From contig DHKO01000050.1 in NCBI GenBank assembly GCA_002404895.1, positions 124,001 through 188,000 of the forward strand: a stretch of DNA of 64,000 nucleotides, given 5' to 3'. Below are positions 16,824 through 25,312 of the stretch, piece by piece. Made by a program: the position numbers and the translations under genes. The stretch's first letter is position 1, and every line of letters starts with the position of its first letter. The stretch is from Treponema sp. UBA4692 (GTDB lineage Bacteria > Spirochaetota > Spirochaetia > Treponematales > Treponemataceae). The notes below the pieces were generated by a model. That model did no database searches. It saw only the letters and a list, made by a program, of their open reading frames with translations, and was not told where the DNA came from.

Positions 16824-17684
16824 ATGATTGAACCTCACAAACTCGACCAGTTAGAGCCGGGGCAAAAACGGCGGAAGCTGGCATTGACTTTCGGCGCGCT
16901 TGAACGCGATGTTGACGGAATTCCAGAAAAAGGGAACGAATACAATTTCAGGACAATCTCGCGCTCGGACTACATCAAAAAAATGATTGGAATTGTCCTT
17001 AAAGACCCCGAATTGAAACCAGAGGCTAAGCTCCAGCTTGAGGAAATTCTAAATTCAAATGAATTTGACGAGAAACGCGCCTGCAATCTCGCGCGGAACA
17101 ATCTTCTTGCGATAATCGGGACTTTTCCTGCTGAATGGGACTTAATCATAGCTCCGCATCCTGAGCAGAAAAACGATGACGGAACTGTGAAAAAACGGGA
17201 TTTTTATCCTGATGTCTATGTCTACGCGGAGGACATCCGCTCGCCTTTCAACTGCGGCTCGATTTTCCGCACAGCGGAAGCGATGGGAGCTGAGAAAGTC
17301 ATTATCTCGCCGCTCTGCATAAATCCAGAGCACCCGAAAGCGCAAAGGAGCGGAATGGGCTGCATCGAGACGCTCGGATTTGAGAGGAAAAGCGTTGAAG
17401 AGCTTGAATCATTCGCAAAAGAAAAAAACTTGCCGGTTTTCGTGCTTGAAACAGGCGGAACGCCAATCGAAGAATTCGATTTTCCAGAAAAAGGAATCTG
17501 CATAATCGGCTCGGAAGAGCTTGGAGTAAGCCCGCAGGCACTAAAAGCCGCAACTTACGGCAGAGTCACAATCCAGATGAAAGGCTTAAAGGCGAGCCTG
17601 AACGTGGGCGTTGCTTACGGAATTCTAATGCAGAAATGGGTTGAAAAACTCGGAGAAAAACAGCAAGGCAAGAAAGATTCTTAA
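16824..17684 (+). CDS. TrmH/SpoU-family RNA 2'-O-methyltransferase
   Basis: 286 residues. The SPOUT knot motifs are present: NCGSIFRTAEAMGAEKVIISP (motif 1), CIIGSEELGVSPQAL (motif 2) and VTIQMKGLKASLNVGVAYGIL (motif 3). The N-terminal ~120 residues are family-variable and may select the substrate. tRNA versus rRNA target cannot be decided. It is probably co-transcribed with the Fe-ADH-like gene. Confidence 0.85.
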   Translation: MIEPHKLDQLEPGQKRRKLALTFGALERDVDGIPEKGNEYNFRTISRSDYIKKMIGIVLKDPELKPEAKLQLEEILNSNEFDEKRACNLARNNLLAIIGTFPAEWDLIIAPHPEQKNDDGTVKKRDFYPDVYVYAEDIRSPFNCGSIFRTAEAMGAEKVIISPLCINPEHPKAQRSGMGCIETLGFERKSVEELESFAKEKNLPVFVLETGGTPIEEFDFPEKGICIIGSEELGVSPQALKAATYGRVTIQMKGLKASLNVGVAYGILMQKWVEKLGEKQQGKKDS

Positions 17685-17705
17685 AGAACGCAATTTCCGC
17701 GTTTT
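17685..17705. terminator. Short bidirectional terminator
   Basis: AACGC (17687-17691) pairs with GCGTT (17699-17703) with A/T flanks, between the convergent TrmH-like and HDOD genes. Confidence 0.5.
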
Positions 17706-19205
17706 CTAGCATCTTTCCTTTGCGAACGCTTTTTCAAGCCTGTCAGAAATCTTTTTCAGCATCTCCTCGCTTGAAATATTGAACATCGACAGAACTTCCG
17801 GGTCGAGCTGACAAAAATCGACATCGCCATTCTGATAGTGAACAAGCATATCTGAAAGATAGACAAGGCTTGTGAGCTTTCTTGTCGCTGAAGTCGCCAT
17901 GTCAGGCTCGTGGTGGTGACGGATTACAGAAACAATCACATCGGGGAAATTCCATTTTTCCGCGATAAGCGCGCCAACTTCTCCGTGGTTCACGCCTGCA
18001 ATCAGCTTTTCAAAAATCGCTGTGGAAATTCCCTTTTGAGCACAGATTTTCTTTACCGACGCAACCGTATCAGGATGAGCCGCCTCAAAGACGAGCTTTC
18101 CCATATCGTGCAGAAGCCCGCAAACATAAGCGTCATCAACAACGCCCCTGTCGTCCGCGCAGAAATTTCTCGCAAGATTATAAGAATAAAACGCGGTTCT
18201 GTATGCGTGAATCCAAAGCTCCTTGTCGGCATTTGTAGAAATTGTGCCGAGACTGTTAAGAGAGCCGACCGAAATCAGCATATTTTTTATTCCGCGAATT
18301 CCAACGAGCTTTACAGCGTCCGCAATGCTCCGGCAAGAAGAAGAAAGCGCGAAAACCGCAGAATTAACAAGCTTGAGCAAATCCGTCGTTAGCGAGACAT
18401 CGCTTGAAATAAGAAGCGCAATATCGCTCATCTTTGAATTCGGGTCGTTCAAGAGCTTGTTGATTTTTATGATATTGTCAGGGAACTGCGGAAGATTGTC
18501 GATAATGCTGATGAATTCGTGCGAGACAACTGAAAGCTCGCGCTGAGTTTTCTCGTTGAACGGAAGAATTATCCTCGTGATTGTCTCGCCGTTCTCGCAA
18601 AGAACCTGAAAATTCTCTTCCGTAAGCCCGATTTTTTCAAGCATAAGAATCATTATTATGATTCCAAGCCCCGCCCCCTCCGACTGGTCGATAATGTCGC
18701 TCATCGCCTGGTCAACCGAGGTGTACTGCTGCGCCCGGCTGATTTTGTCGTGGATTCTCTTGTACTCCCTGAACGTGATTTCAGCCTTGTTCCTGACTTC
18801 AATCTTGATTTTGTTGTTCCGCGCCTGAAGAATCAGCTTTATGTAAAGCCCGGCCTTTTTCTGCAGGCCAAGATAATATTTTATGTTGTTCAGCGTCTCT
18901 TCCTTGAAATCTTTCATTCCGGCTTCATAGTCGTCGTTGTTGAAAATATCAAGCCCTTTTTCCTTGAAATAAAGCCGCTTTGTGTTCGCCTTTTTCGCGT
19001 TTGCGACAAGCTCGCCCAGACAGTATTTCAAGTATTCAATCATCTGCGTCTGGTTAAGCTCCGTTAAAAATGCAGTCAGAACTTCTTCCATATAGACGCT
19101 CATCTCGCGCGGCAATGTATAAGTTGTAATCGACAGCGGGATTCCAGCCCTTATCGCCATTCTTATTTTTGAAACGTCCAAACTTACTTCTTTATCAGAC
19201 TGCAT
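17706..19205 (-). CDS. GHKL ATPase-like / HDOD fusion signalling protein
   Basis: 499 residues with two parts. Residues about 45-225 look like a GHKL (histidine-kinase type) ATP-binding domain: N-box-like GELVANAKKAN, and G-box-like SEGAGLGIIIMILML; no phosphoacceptor histidine domain is obvious. Residues about 235-495 are an HDOD domain (LPQFPDNIIKINKLLNDPN, LLISSDVSLTTDLLKLVNSA, ADAVKLVGIRGIKNML) that keeps a true HD motif (GLLHDMGKLVFE) and a later HHHEP. Such proteins act in signalling linked to c-di-GMP or motility, but the exact role is unknown. The promoter abuts the start codon. Confidence 0.75.
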   Translation of the reverse strand: MQSDKEVSLDVSKIRMAIRAGIPLSITTYTLPREMSVYMEEVLTAFLTELNQTQMIEYLKYCLGELVANAKKANTKRLYFKEKGLDIFNNDDYEAGMKDFKEETLNNIKYYLGLQKKAGLYIKLILQARNNKIKIEVRNKAEITFREYKRIHDKISRAQQYTSVDQAMSDIIDQSEGAGLGIIIMILMLEKIGLTEENFQVLCENGETITRIILPFNEKTQRELSVVSHEFISIIDNLPQFPDNIIKINKLLNDPNSKMSDIALLISSDVSLTTDLLKLVNSAVFALSSSCRSIADAVKLVGIRGIKNMLISVGSLNSLGTISTNADKELWIHAYRTAFYSYNLARNFCADDRGVVDDAYVCGLLHDMGKLVFEAAHPDTVASVKKICAQKGISTAIFEKLIAGVNHGEVGALIAEKWNFPDVIVSVIRHHHEPDMATSATRKLTSLVYLSDMLVHYQNGDVDFCQLDPEVLSMFNISSEEMLKKISDRLEKAFAKERC

Positions 19206-19212
19206 GATCTTG

Positions 19213-19218
19213 ATTATA
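19213..19218 (-). promoter_or_regulatory. -10 box abutting the HDOD gene
   Basis: Perfect TATAAT on the minus strand, 7 nt before the ATG at 19205. A partial -35 TTGTAT (19237-19242) lies 18 bp upstream. No Shine-Dalgarno is present, again suggesting a leaderless mRNA. Confidence 0.6.
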
Positions 19219-19300
19219 ACACATTCAAAATAGGAAATACAATTAAGAATTCAAGGCGAAATCAGCTGATTAAAACGCATTTTTTTAATATTTTGCCGTC

Positions 19301-19364
19301 ATGCTGAACTTGTTTCCGCACCTATTCCAGATACAACACAGAGATTCCGAAATACCTTCGGAAT
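19301..19364. repeat. Dispersed repeat pair (ATGCTGAA and ATTCCGAA families)
   Basis: A GTCATGCTGAACTTGTTTC motif near 19301 is followed by the hairpin ATTCCGAA-5 nt-TTCGGAAT at 19344-19364. Both motifs also occur in the 300-500 region. Confidence 0.6.
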
Positions 19365-19442
19365 GACACTAGTTTAGAAAATTATTCTTGATAAAATTCC
19401 CGCAAAAAAAATCAGGAACTAGGAAGAGAAGTTTTTTTTCAA

Positions 19443-19448
19443 TAAAAT
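19443..19448 (+). promoter_or_regulatory. -10-like box abutting the 19455 gene
   Basis: TAAAAT, 6 nt before the ATG, with no Shine-Dalgarno and no clear -35. Confidence 0.35.
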
Positions 19449-19454
19449 GGCGTT

Positions 19455-20537
19455 ATGTACAATTGCTATTTTTCAGAGCTTCTGGTCTTGGTTCTTTTGC
19501 TCGCGTCTGGAGTCAGAATTTTTCTTTTAAAAAATCCGAGAATCGACTGTTTCGCGGCATTTTCGCCGTTGGCTTTGATTTTTTCAGTGATTACGCTGCT
19601 CTGCTTCGGCGCGTCTTTTCTTAGATTTTCGATTTTTATACTTTCTTTTCTGAGCTTTCTAACAAATTTCCGCTCGGTTCTACGGCTTCGCTCAAAGCTC
19701 ATTGTTGACCATTACGGAAACGCATTTTTGATTTCAACGATTATCGAGCTTGTCCTGACTTTGCTCACGCTCGCGTTTCTTTTTGTCCACAGGCCGGCAA
19801 AGCTCGTCCCGAAAGAATTCAGCGCGCAAAAAACTCAGTTTCTGCTTTCAGGAAACACGCTTGGCGAAATCAAAATCAAGAAAGAATTTTTCAAAGGGCA
19901 AAAGACGACGGGAAATCTTTTTATTTACGAGCCGGACACAAACGATGAAATCGCAGCAAAAGTCTATTCAGAAAATCCGGTTTTGATTTTCGCGGGAAAT
20001 TTCAGCGCGCCGGTTCAAAACTACGAGCCATATTTTCTGCTTCTCGCAAAAAAAGGATTCACGGTTGCGGCGGCGGATTTTTACACGAGAGACACAGCGT
20101 TTTTCAAGGAAAACGCGCACGGATTTTTCCAGAGGCATGCGGACTCAAAATTTTTCAGATATTTCTTCTCGAAGATTCTAAGGTTTTCAGATGAAAAGAG
20201 ATTCAGCGAGATTCAGAAAAAAGACAAGGAGATTTCTCCATTAAAATACAACACGCTAACAAAGCTCGCGCTCGGGATTCTCGGAGCTGAAAAAAAAATC
20301 TTCTATCTGACAGACGGAATCGGTTTTGAAGCAATCAACAGCGTTATCGAGGAAAATTCCCCAAACGCCACAGGATTTTACTCGCTTAACAGAATCGACG
20401 AGTACAAGACAAGCGGATTCGGCTTCATCGAGCAGACAGACCCGATTTTTGCCTCAAAGTTCGGCCTTAAACGGGACAAGTCGCTTTTTATTCCGCGCTA
20501 CGCCGCAAACAAGACAATTGAAAATATTGTAAAATAA
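19455..20537 (+). CDS. Membrane protein with alpha/beta-hydrolase-like domain
   Basis: 360 residues. The first ~115 contain four likely membrane helices. The rest resembles an alpha/beta-hydrolase sheet: NPVLIFAGNFSAPVQNYEPYFLLLAKKGFTVAAADF matches the usual strand-turn-strand before the nucleophile elbow. Where G-x-S-x-G is expected it reads FYLTDGIGFEA, so the nucleophile serine is missing. It may be a non-enzymatic relative or a different fold. No family name can be given. Confidence 0.55.
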   Translation: MYNCYFSELLVLVLLLASGVRIFLLKNPRIDCFAAFSPLALIFSVITLLCFGASFLRFSIFILSFLSFLTNFRSVLRLRSKLIVDHYGNAFLISTIIELVLTLLTLAFLFVHRPAKLVPKEFSAQKTQFLLSGNTLGEIKIKKEFFKGQKTTGNLFIYEPDTNDEIAAKVYSENPVLIFAGNFSAPVQNYEPYFLLLAKKGFTVAAADFYTRDTAFFKENAHGFFQRHADSKFFRYFFSKILRFSDEKRFSEIQKKDKEISPLKYNTLTKLALGILGAEKKIFYLTDGIGFEAINSVIEENSPNATGFYSLNRIDEYKTSGFGFIEQTDPIFASKFGLKRDKSLFIPRYAANKTIENIVK

Positions 20538-20601
20538 TTTACAAAAACTGCTTCTTTGCAAGAGAAACAATAAAACCTTCACACAAAAACAGGAGATAAA
20601 T

Positions 20602-21369
20602 ATGACGCTTTTAGAACTCGACAGATATTTTAACTCTTTTCTTCATAAGGAAGACTACGATGCGGACATTTCGCTGAACGGAATCCAGATTTCAAATTCC
20701 GCGCCAGATGAAAAGCAAATCACAAAAGTCGCTTTTGCCGTTGACGCTTGCGAGGCGACTGCAAAAAAGGCTGCGGAAAAAGGCGCGCAGGTTCTCTTTG
20801 TCCACCACGGGCTTTTCTGGGGACACTGCCAGACAATCACAGGAAGCCACTACAAGAGAATCTCTGCGTTCATCAAAAATGACATGGCCTTGTGCGCCTA
20901 CCATATTCCGCTCGACGCAAACGAATTTGCCGGAAACAATTTTGGAATCGCAATGCGGCTCGGCTTAAAAAAAACGCGGCCGTTCGGAAAATGGCGAGGA
21001 ATGACGCTCGGCTGCTCAGGAGAATTTGAAAATCCAGTAACGGTTGAAGAACTTGCAAAAAAACTTTTTCCAGACGGAGAAAAGCCGCTGCACATTCTTG
21101 CGTTCGGAAAAAAAGAAATCAGAAAAGTCGCAATTATTTCCGGCGGAGCTGGAGATGACTTTTCGCAGGCGGTTGCAATCGGAGCGGATGCCTACATCAC
21201 AGGCGAGGTCGGGCATGAGGATTACCATGGAATCGAGGAAGCGAAAATCAACGTGATTGCCGGCGGGCATTACAATACTGAAACGGTCGGCGTTCAGCTC
21301 GTGGCAAAAAGGCTTCACGAGGAAAAAGGAATTGAAACCGTCTTTATCGATATTCCGACAGGACTTTGA
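20602..21369 (+). CDS. Nif3-like dinuclear metal-centre protein
   Basis: 255 residues of the NIF3/YbgI family (DUF34). Metal ligands are visible in LFVHHGLFW (HH), in CAYHIPLDA (H and D nearby) and in AGGHYNTETVGV (H and E near the C-terminus), and GDDFSQAVAIGADAYITGE is the usual late motif. The biological function of the family is not settled. GGAG precedes the ATG. Confidence 0.85.
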   Translation: MTLLELDRYFNSFLHKEDYDADISLNGIQISNSAPDEKQITKVAFAVDACEATAKKAAEKGAQVLFVHHGLFWGHCQTITGSHYKRISAFIKNDMALCAYHIPLDANEFAGNNFGIAMRLGLKKTRPFGKWRGMTLGCSGEFENPVTVEELAKKLFPDGEKPLHILAFGKKEIRKVAIISGGAGDDFSQAVAIGADAYITGEVGHEDYHGIEEAKINVIAGGHYNTETVGVQLVAKRLHEEKGIETVFIDIPTGL

Positions 21370-21421
21370 TATTTTGAAACGCCATTTTCCTGCAATCAAG
21401 TTACGCTTAGAAAAATCTTTA

Positions 21422-21450
21422 TTGTAAGAAAAATATTTCTCAGATATAAT
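21422..21450 (+). promoter_or_regulatory. lspA promoter, leaderless type
   Basis: TTGTAA (21422-21427), 17-bp spacer, perfect TATAAT (21445-21450), then 8 nt to the ATG at 21459. No Shine-Dalgarno is present. Confidence 0.75.
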
Positions 21451-21458
21451 TTCAGCCT

Positions 21459-22040
21459 ATGTCAAACAACACTATCGAAGTTCAATTCAAGCCGAAATAT
21501 CCTAAAGCAAAGAAAATGGTTCCTCTTATCCTGACTTTGCTTGTTATTATTTTGGACCAGCTCACGAAATTCATAATCGTAAAAAATATTCCAATAAACA
21601 CAATCGGCGCGCAGTTTTTCGGCGATTTTCTCAGAATTATCCATGTTTCAAATCCGGGAATCGCATTCAGCATCGGGCATGGCTGGTCGCTTGCAGCAAA
21701 GGCTATTTTGTTCCGCGCGGTTCCGCTTGTCGTGCTTATTCTCGTTGTGTGCGTCTATCTTAGAAATGACGATTTCAGCCAGTTTCAGAGATGGGCAATC
21801 ACAGGCGTTGTGGGCGGCGGATTCGGAAATTTGATTGACAGATTTTTCCGTGCGGAAGGCGTTGTGGATTTTGTTGACGTGAAATGGTTTGGAATCGAGT
21901 CGTCTCCGCTCAAATTTTTGAGATGGGAACGCTGGCCTACTTTCAATGTGGCAGACATGGCGGTTGTCGTCTGCGGAATCATGCTGATTGTCTCGTTTGC
22001 ATTCACAGCCAAGACAAAAAAAGCGGGAGAAGATGAATAA
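21459..22040 (+). CDS. lspA: Lipoprotein signal peptidase (signal peptidase II)
   Basis: 193 residues and four membrane helices. The protein cleaves the signal peptide of prolipoproteins at the inner membrane. Catalytic aspartates lie in GGGFGNLIDR and FNVADMAVV; NPGIAFSIG is the other family block. A polar N-terminal tail of about 17 residues precedes the first helix. The stop overlaps the next start as TAATG, so the two genes are translationally coupled. Confidence 0.93.
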   Translation: MSNNTIEVQFKPKYPKAKKMVPLILTLLVIILDQLTKFIIVKNIPINTIGAQFFGDFLRIIHVSNPGIAFSIGHGWSLAAKAILFRAVPLVVLILVVCVYLRNDDFSQFQRWAITGVVGGGFGNLIDRFFRAEGVVDFVDVKWFGIESSPLKFLRWERWPTFNVADMAVVVCGIMLIVSFAFTAKTKKAGEDE

Positions 22041-22333
22041 TGACAGTAAAAGAACGGACAAGAATTTTCAATTTGGCGGTGATTGTTTTTAACGTTGCGC
22101 TCGGGCTTTTGGTCGAGGGAATTGTAATCGGGCTTTTGATTTTTGTATTGAAGTCAAATCCGAACCTTGGAGAAAGCACATTCTCGCAGGTCGCGCTTCC
22201 GCTTGTTCTTCTCGTTGGCTTGATTATCGCGATGTCTATTTCAGTGAAAGCAATCAGCTGGGCAATCGTAAAATTCAATCTTCAAGACAAGCTCGATTCC
22301 AAAGTCGTAAACAGATACGTGAAAAAATTTTAG
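22040..22333 (+). CDS. Small two-helix membrane protein, hypothetical
   Basis: 97 residues with two hydrophobic helices (about 10-38 and 50-75) and charged ends (TVKERTR start, VNRYVKKF end). It overlaps lspA by one base. No motif identifies a function. Coupling to lspA suggests a membrane or lipoprotein-related job, by context only. Confidence 0.7.
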   Translation: MTVKERTRIFNLAVIVFNVALGLLVEGIVIGLLIFVLKSNPNLGESTFSQVALPLVLLVGLIIAMSISVKAISWAIVKFNLQDKLDSKVVNRYVKKF

Positions 22334-22431
22334 ATTTTAGAAAAACCGCAAGCCATTCCGAATTCAAGGCGAATAGAAAACTGCGCTGTCAAGCGGCCGT
22401 GATTTAGGCTCCGCAAATCGAAAATGAAAAT

Positions 22432-22528
22432 ATCTAAAGGAAGGTTTCCTAATGACTAAACGAATACTTCCTAATGGGCGAAGGTATAATTCCTTCAGCT
22501 CTTAGGAAGCTTCCTTCAGTTTTTAGAT
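22432..22528. repeat. Imperfect inverted repeat, ~97 bp
   Basis: Left arm ATCTAAAGGAAG... (22432-22452) mirrors the right arm TTAGGAAGCTTCC...TTTTAGAT (22502-22528), with internal GGAAG/CTTCC units repeated. It lies between the lspA operon and a gene remnant. It may be a small mobile palindrome or a processing hairpin. Confidence 0.55.
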
Positions 22529-22579
22529 AAGCTTCAACCTTAGACAGCAAATCTCAGGATATTTTCAAAATTTACAAGT

Positions 22580-22924
22580 CTATTTTTCCGCCCCGTCATA
22601 AAGAGCCTTGAAGTCTTTCTTGTAGTTTTCAATGAACTCGTCAACATCAGGCTTGTAAACAATTTCGCCCTTATCGCTCAGTTTCGGCTTGAACGAGACC
22701 GCCGCGTACTTTTGAAGCGGCACGCTTTGGTCAGAATAAAGAGCCTTAATAGTCACAGACGACGGAACTTCAACATTTTCTCCGAGAACATCAAGTGTCG
22801 TTTTATCAGAAGAAACGGAAATATACTCAGACTTTACTGTTGCATAGTCAAAAGTGACATAGCTGCTGTCAGTTACATTATCGCTGTTTGTGATTTTTTG
22901 CCCGATATTGCAGACTTGTGGAAT
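22580..22924 (-). pseudogene. 5'-truncated gene remnant (C-terminal 114 codons)
   Basis: On the minus strand a frame is open from just inside a TAG at 22925-22927 to a TAG at 22580-22582 with no ATG, GTG or TTG near its beginning. It reads as ordinary protein: around YVTFDYATVKSEYISVSS, VLGENVEVPSSVTIKALY and PDVDEFIENYKKDFKALYDG. The composition is that of a secreted or lipoprotein-type beta-rich domain with a helical tail. The upstream part of the gene is absent, so this is probably a degraded gene end. The function is not recognisable. Confidence 0.6.
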
Positions 22925-22997
22925 CTACGTTTCTAATATACAACAAACATTTGTAAAGAGAATCTCTTGTCGAGCCGCCGCCATTGCTGCACGAGAC

Positions 22998-23030
22998 AAA
23001 AAAAACGGGAGCTGATTTCTCAAGCTCCCG
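22998..23030 (-). terminator. pta terminator
   Basis: On the minus strand CGGGAGCT pairs with AGCTCCCG (23006-23013 with 23023-23030), followed by eight T residues (22998-23005). Confidence 0.9.
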
Positions 23031-23064
23031 CTCAAAAGTTTGAAACGCTATTTTTCAGCTATAA

Positions 23065-24132
23065 TTATGCCTGCAAAGCTGTTACTGCAACTGTGTCAAC
23101 AATCTCGTCAACATTGCAGCCGCGGCTCAAGTCGTTGAGAGGCTTTGCAAATCCCTGGCAAACAGGTCCGATTGCTTTCCAGCCGCCCATTCTTGCAGCG
23201 ATTTTGTAGCCGATGTTTCCTGCGTTGATGTTAGGGAAAATGAATGTGTTGGCGTGTCCTGCGACTGCGCTTCCCGGAGCTTTAAGCTCGCCGACTTCAG
23301 GAGCGATTGCAGCGTCAAACTGGAATTCGCCGTCCAAAGCAAGCTCAGGAGCTTTTTCTTTCGCAAGAGCAGTCGCTCTCTGAACTTTTCCTACTGTGTC
23401 GCCGTTTTTAGGGTCTGCGCCAGAGCCTTTTGTTGAGAATGAAAGCATTGCGACTTTCGGCTCGAGTCCTGCGATTTTCTTTGCAGTTCCAGCAGAAGCG
23501 ATTGCGATGTCAGCAAGCTGCTCTTCTGTAGGGTCAATGTTGATTGCGCAGTCGCCAAAAATTGAAACGCCTTCCTTAAGATATTTGTTTCCGCCCTCTG
23601 GAGCAACCATAACGAAGCAAGATGAAACTGTTGTAACGCCAGGCGCTGTCTTGATAACCTGAAGTCCAGGGCGGAGAGTGTTTGCTGTTGAGTGGCACGC
23701 TCCGGAAACAAATCCGTCTGCAACACCTGCTTTAAGCATAAGCGCGCCGTACATTGTGTTGTCGAGCTTGTCTTTCCCCTCTACCTTGCCTGAATTTATG
23801 GCAAATTTGAGAAGATAAGCCTTTGCAGCTGCAACATCAGCATATTCAGGAAGACCAGTCTTCTTGTTGACTTTTCCCTCACGAGCTTTGAAAAGAAGTT
23901 CGGCATAAGTGTCGATTTTCGGGTCAGTTGCAGGATCTACAATCTGAACTCCTGTCATATCAAATCCGAATTCCTTGATTTTTGCTTCATTTCCAAGAAG
24001 AATGATTTTTGCAATTCCTTCTTTTACTACAACTGAAGCAGCCTCAACAACGCGTTTGTCCTCGCCTTCGCAAAGAACGATTGTCTTGCCGGCGGCTTTT
24101 GCTTTTGCGCGCAACTCTTTTACAAAGTCCAT
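23065..24132 (-). CDS. pta: Phosphate acetyltransferase
   Basis: 355 residues, the short form without the N-terminal DRTGG domain. It interconverts acetyl-CoA and acetyl phosphate. Landmarks are KTIVLCEGEDKRVVEAA, VSGACHSTANTLRPGLQ, MLSFSTKGSG and AGHANTFIFPNINAGNIGYK. Acetate kinase is not adjacent. GAGGAAA precedes the ATG and a strong terminator follows. It fits acetate-forming fermentation in an H2-metabolising anaerobe. Confidence 0.95.
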   Translation of the reverse strand: MDFVKELRAKAKAAGKTIVLCEGEDKRVVEAASVVVKEGIAKIILLGNEAKIKEFGFDMTGVQIVDPATDPKIDTYAELLFKAREGKVNKKTGLPEYADVAAAKAYLLKFAINSGKVEGKDKLDNTMYGALMLKAGVADGFVSGACHSTANTLRPGLQVIKTAPGVTTVSSCFVMVAPEGGNKYLKEGVSIFGDCAINIDPTEEQLADIAIASAGTAKKIAGLEPKVAMLSFSTKGSGADPKNGDTVGKVQRATALAKEKAPELALDGEFQFDAAIAPEVGELKAPGSAVAGHANTFIFPNINAGNIGYKIAARMGGWKAIGPVCQGFAKPLNDLSRGCNVDEIVDTVAVTALQA

Positions 24133-24212
24133 GATTTTTCCTCGATATATAATTTATTTTGCCCAAAAAGGCGATTAAAAAGATACCACTTTTCAAGAAA
24201 AATGTGAAACAC

Positions 24213-25310
24213 TTACGACATGCAGACAACGTTCTTGCCGCCGTTTTTCGCACGGTACAAAGCCTCGTCGGCTTTCTTGAACAGAGAGTCAAAATCGTTT
24301 TCTGTCTCAAATCTTGAAAATCCTACGCTAGCGCGGATTATCGTCTTGTTTGAGTCATCATTCGGGAAAATTTTCGTTGAATTCAAAAGCTGCAGAAGCT
24401 GGCGGCAGCGGAGCATCGCAATGTCGGTCAGGTTCGTGTTCGCCATAAATACAACAAACTCGTCTCCGCCGAATCTTCCCATCACATCTGAATTTCTGAA
24501 AACATTTCTGATGCAAGTTCCGACAATCTTCAAGACATTGTCGCCTGTAAAATGGCCGTAAGTGTCGTTTATTTTCTTGAATGAATCCAAGTCGAGAATA
24601 ATCAGGATTCCGTTCTTGGTCGCCGCAAGATTTTTCTTTGCCTCGCGCACAAAAGCAGCCTTGTTCAAAAGCCCTGTAAGCTCGTCGGTGTCGCGTTCAG
24701 TTTCAATAAGCTGGCGCAGGCTGAATTCGCGCACGCGGATTTTTGTCAGATAGAAGCTCGGAAGAAAACTTATAAAATAGAAGACAACCACATAGAGAAT
24801 ATCAAGCTCACAGACTTTCGCTTCCTTGAAAATCGCCGAAAAAACGCAGAAAATTGCGGTCATTGCAAGCGAAATCAAGAAGAACCTTTTTATCTTGTCC
24901 ACAAAAATCAGCGGGAATCCGAATTCAATCACAAAATAGATGACCGCTGTGTCGTCCGGGCGGATAAAAACGCCGGAATAAATCGCAAAAAGACAAAGCG
25001 AAACGTAAAAGCAATAGAAGAGGAGCGCGGCCCAGCGGTTTTGCTTTTCAGGAAGAAGACGGCAGACTAAAAGAATCGCCAGCATCAAAAGAAAAGTGGC
25101 AACGTAAACGTAATGGCTTCCAAAAGCCGCAGACTCATCAAAAATCTTTGAAAGAGCCGCAAGAACGAAAAAAAGCACAGACGCGACAAAAGCGCAGACC
25201 GAAAGGAGATTTCTGTTTGTCTTGTAGATTTCAGCCTTTACGCAGTCGTATTCAAATGAGGATACTTTGTTCCGAAGAAAAAATGCTTTCGCTTGCTTGT
25301 ATAGATTCAT
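24213..25310 (-). CDS. Membrane-bound diguanylate cyclase (GGDEF)
   Basis: 365 residues. About six membrane helices (roughly residues 30-190) are followed by a GGDEF domain that makes c-di-GMP from GTP. The active motif is intact (RFGGDEFVVF), and an inhibitory-site RNSD lies exactly five residues before GGDEF, so product feedback is expected. I place the start at the ATG 25308-25310, not the TTG 6 nt upstream; it follows the upstream gene's TGA by 2 nt, so the two are coupled. Confidence 0.88.
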   Translation of the reverse strand: MNLYKQAKAFFLRNKVSSFEYDCVKAEIYKTNRNLLSVCAFVASVLFFVLAALSKIFDESAAFGSHYVYVATFLLMLAILLVCRLLPEKQNRWAALLFYCFYVSLCLFAIYSGVFIRPDDTAVIYFVIEFGFPLIFVDKIKRFFLISLAMTAIFCVFSAIFKEAKVCELDILYVVVFYFISFLPSFYLTKIRVREFSLRQLIETERDTDELTGLLNKAAFVREAKKNLAATKNGILIILDLDSFKKINDTYGHFTGDNVLKIVGTCIRNVFRNSDVMGRFGGDEFVVFMANTNLTDIAMLRCRQLLQLLNSTKIFPNDDSNKTIIRASVGFSRFETENDFDSLFKKADEALYRAKNGGKNVVCMS

Positions 25311-25312
25311 TA

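Noticed and set aside
22712..22936. 74-codon plus-strand ORF in the gap before pta
   Set aside because: It is the shadow of the minus-strand remnant, which reads as better protein; no Shine-Dalgarno or promoter supports it.
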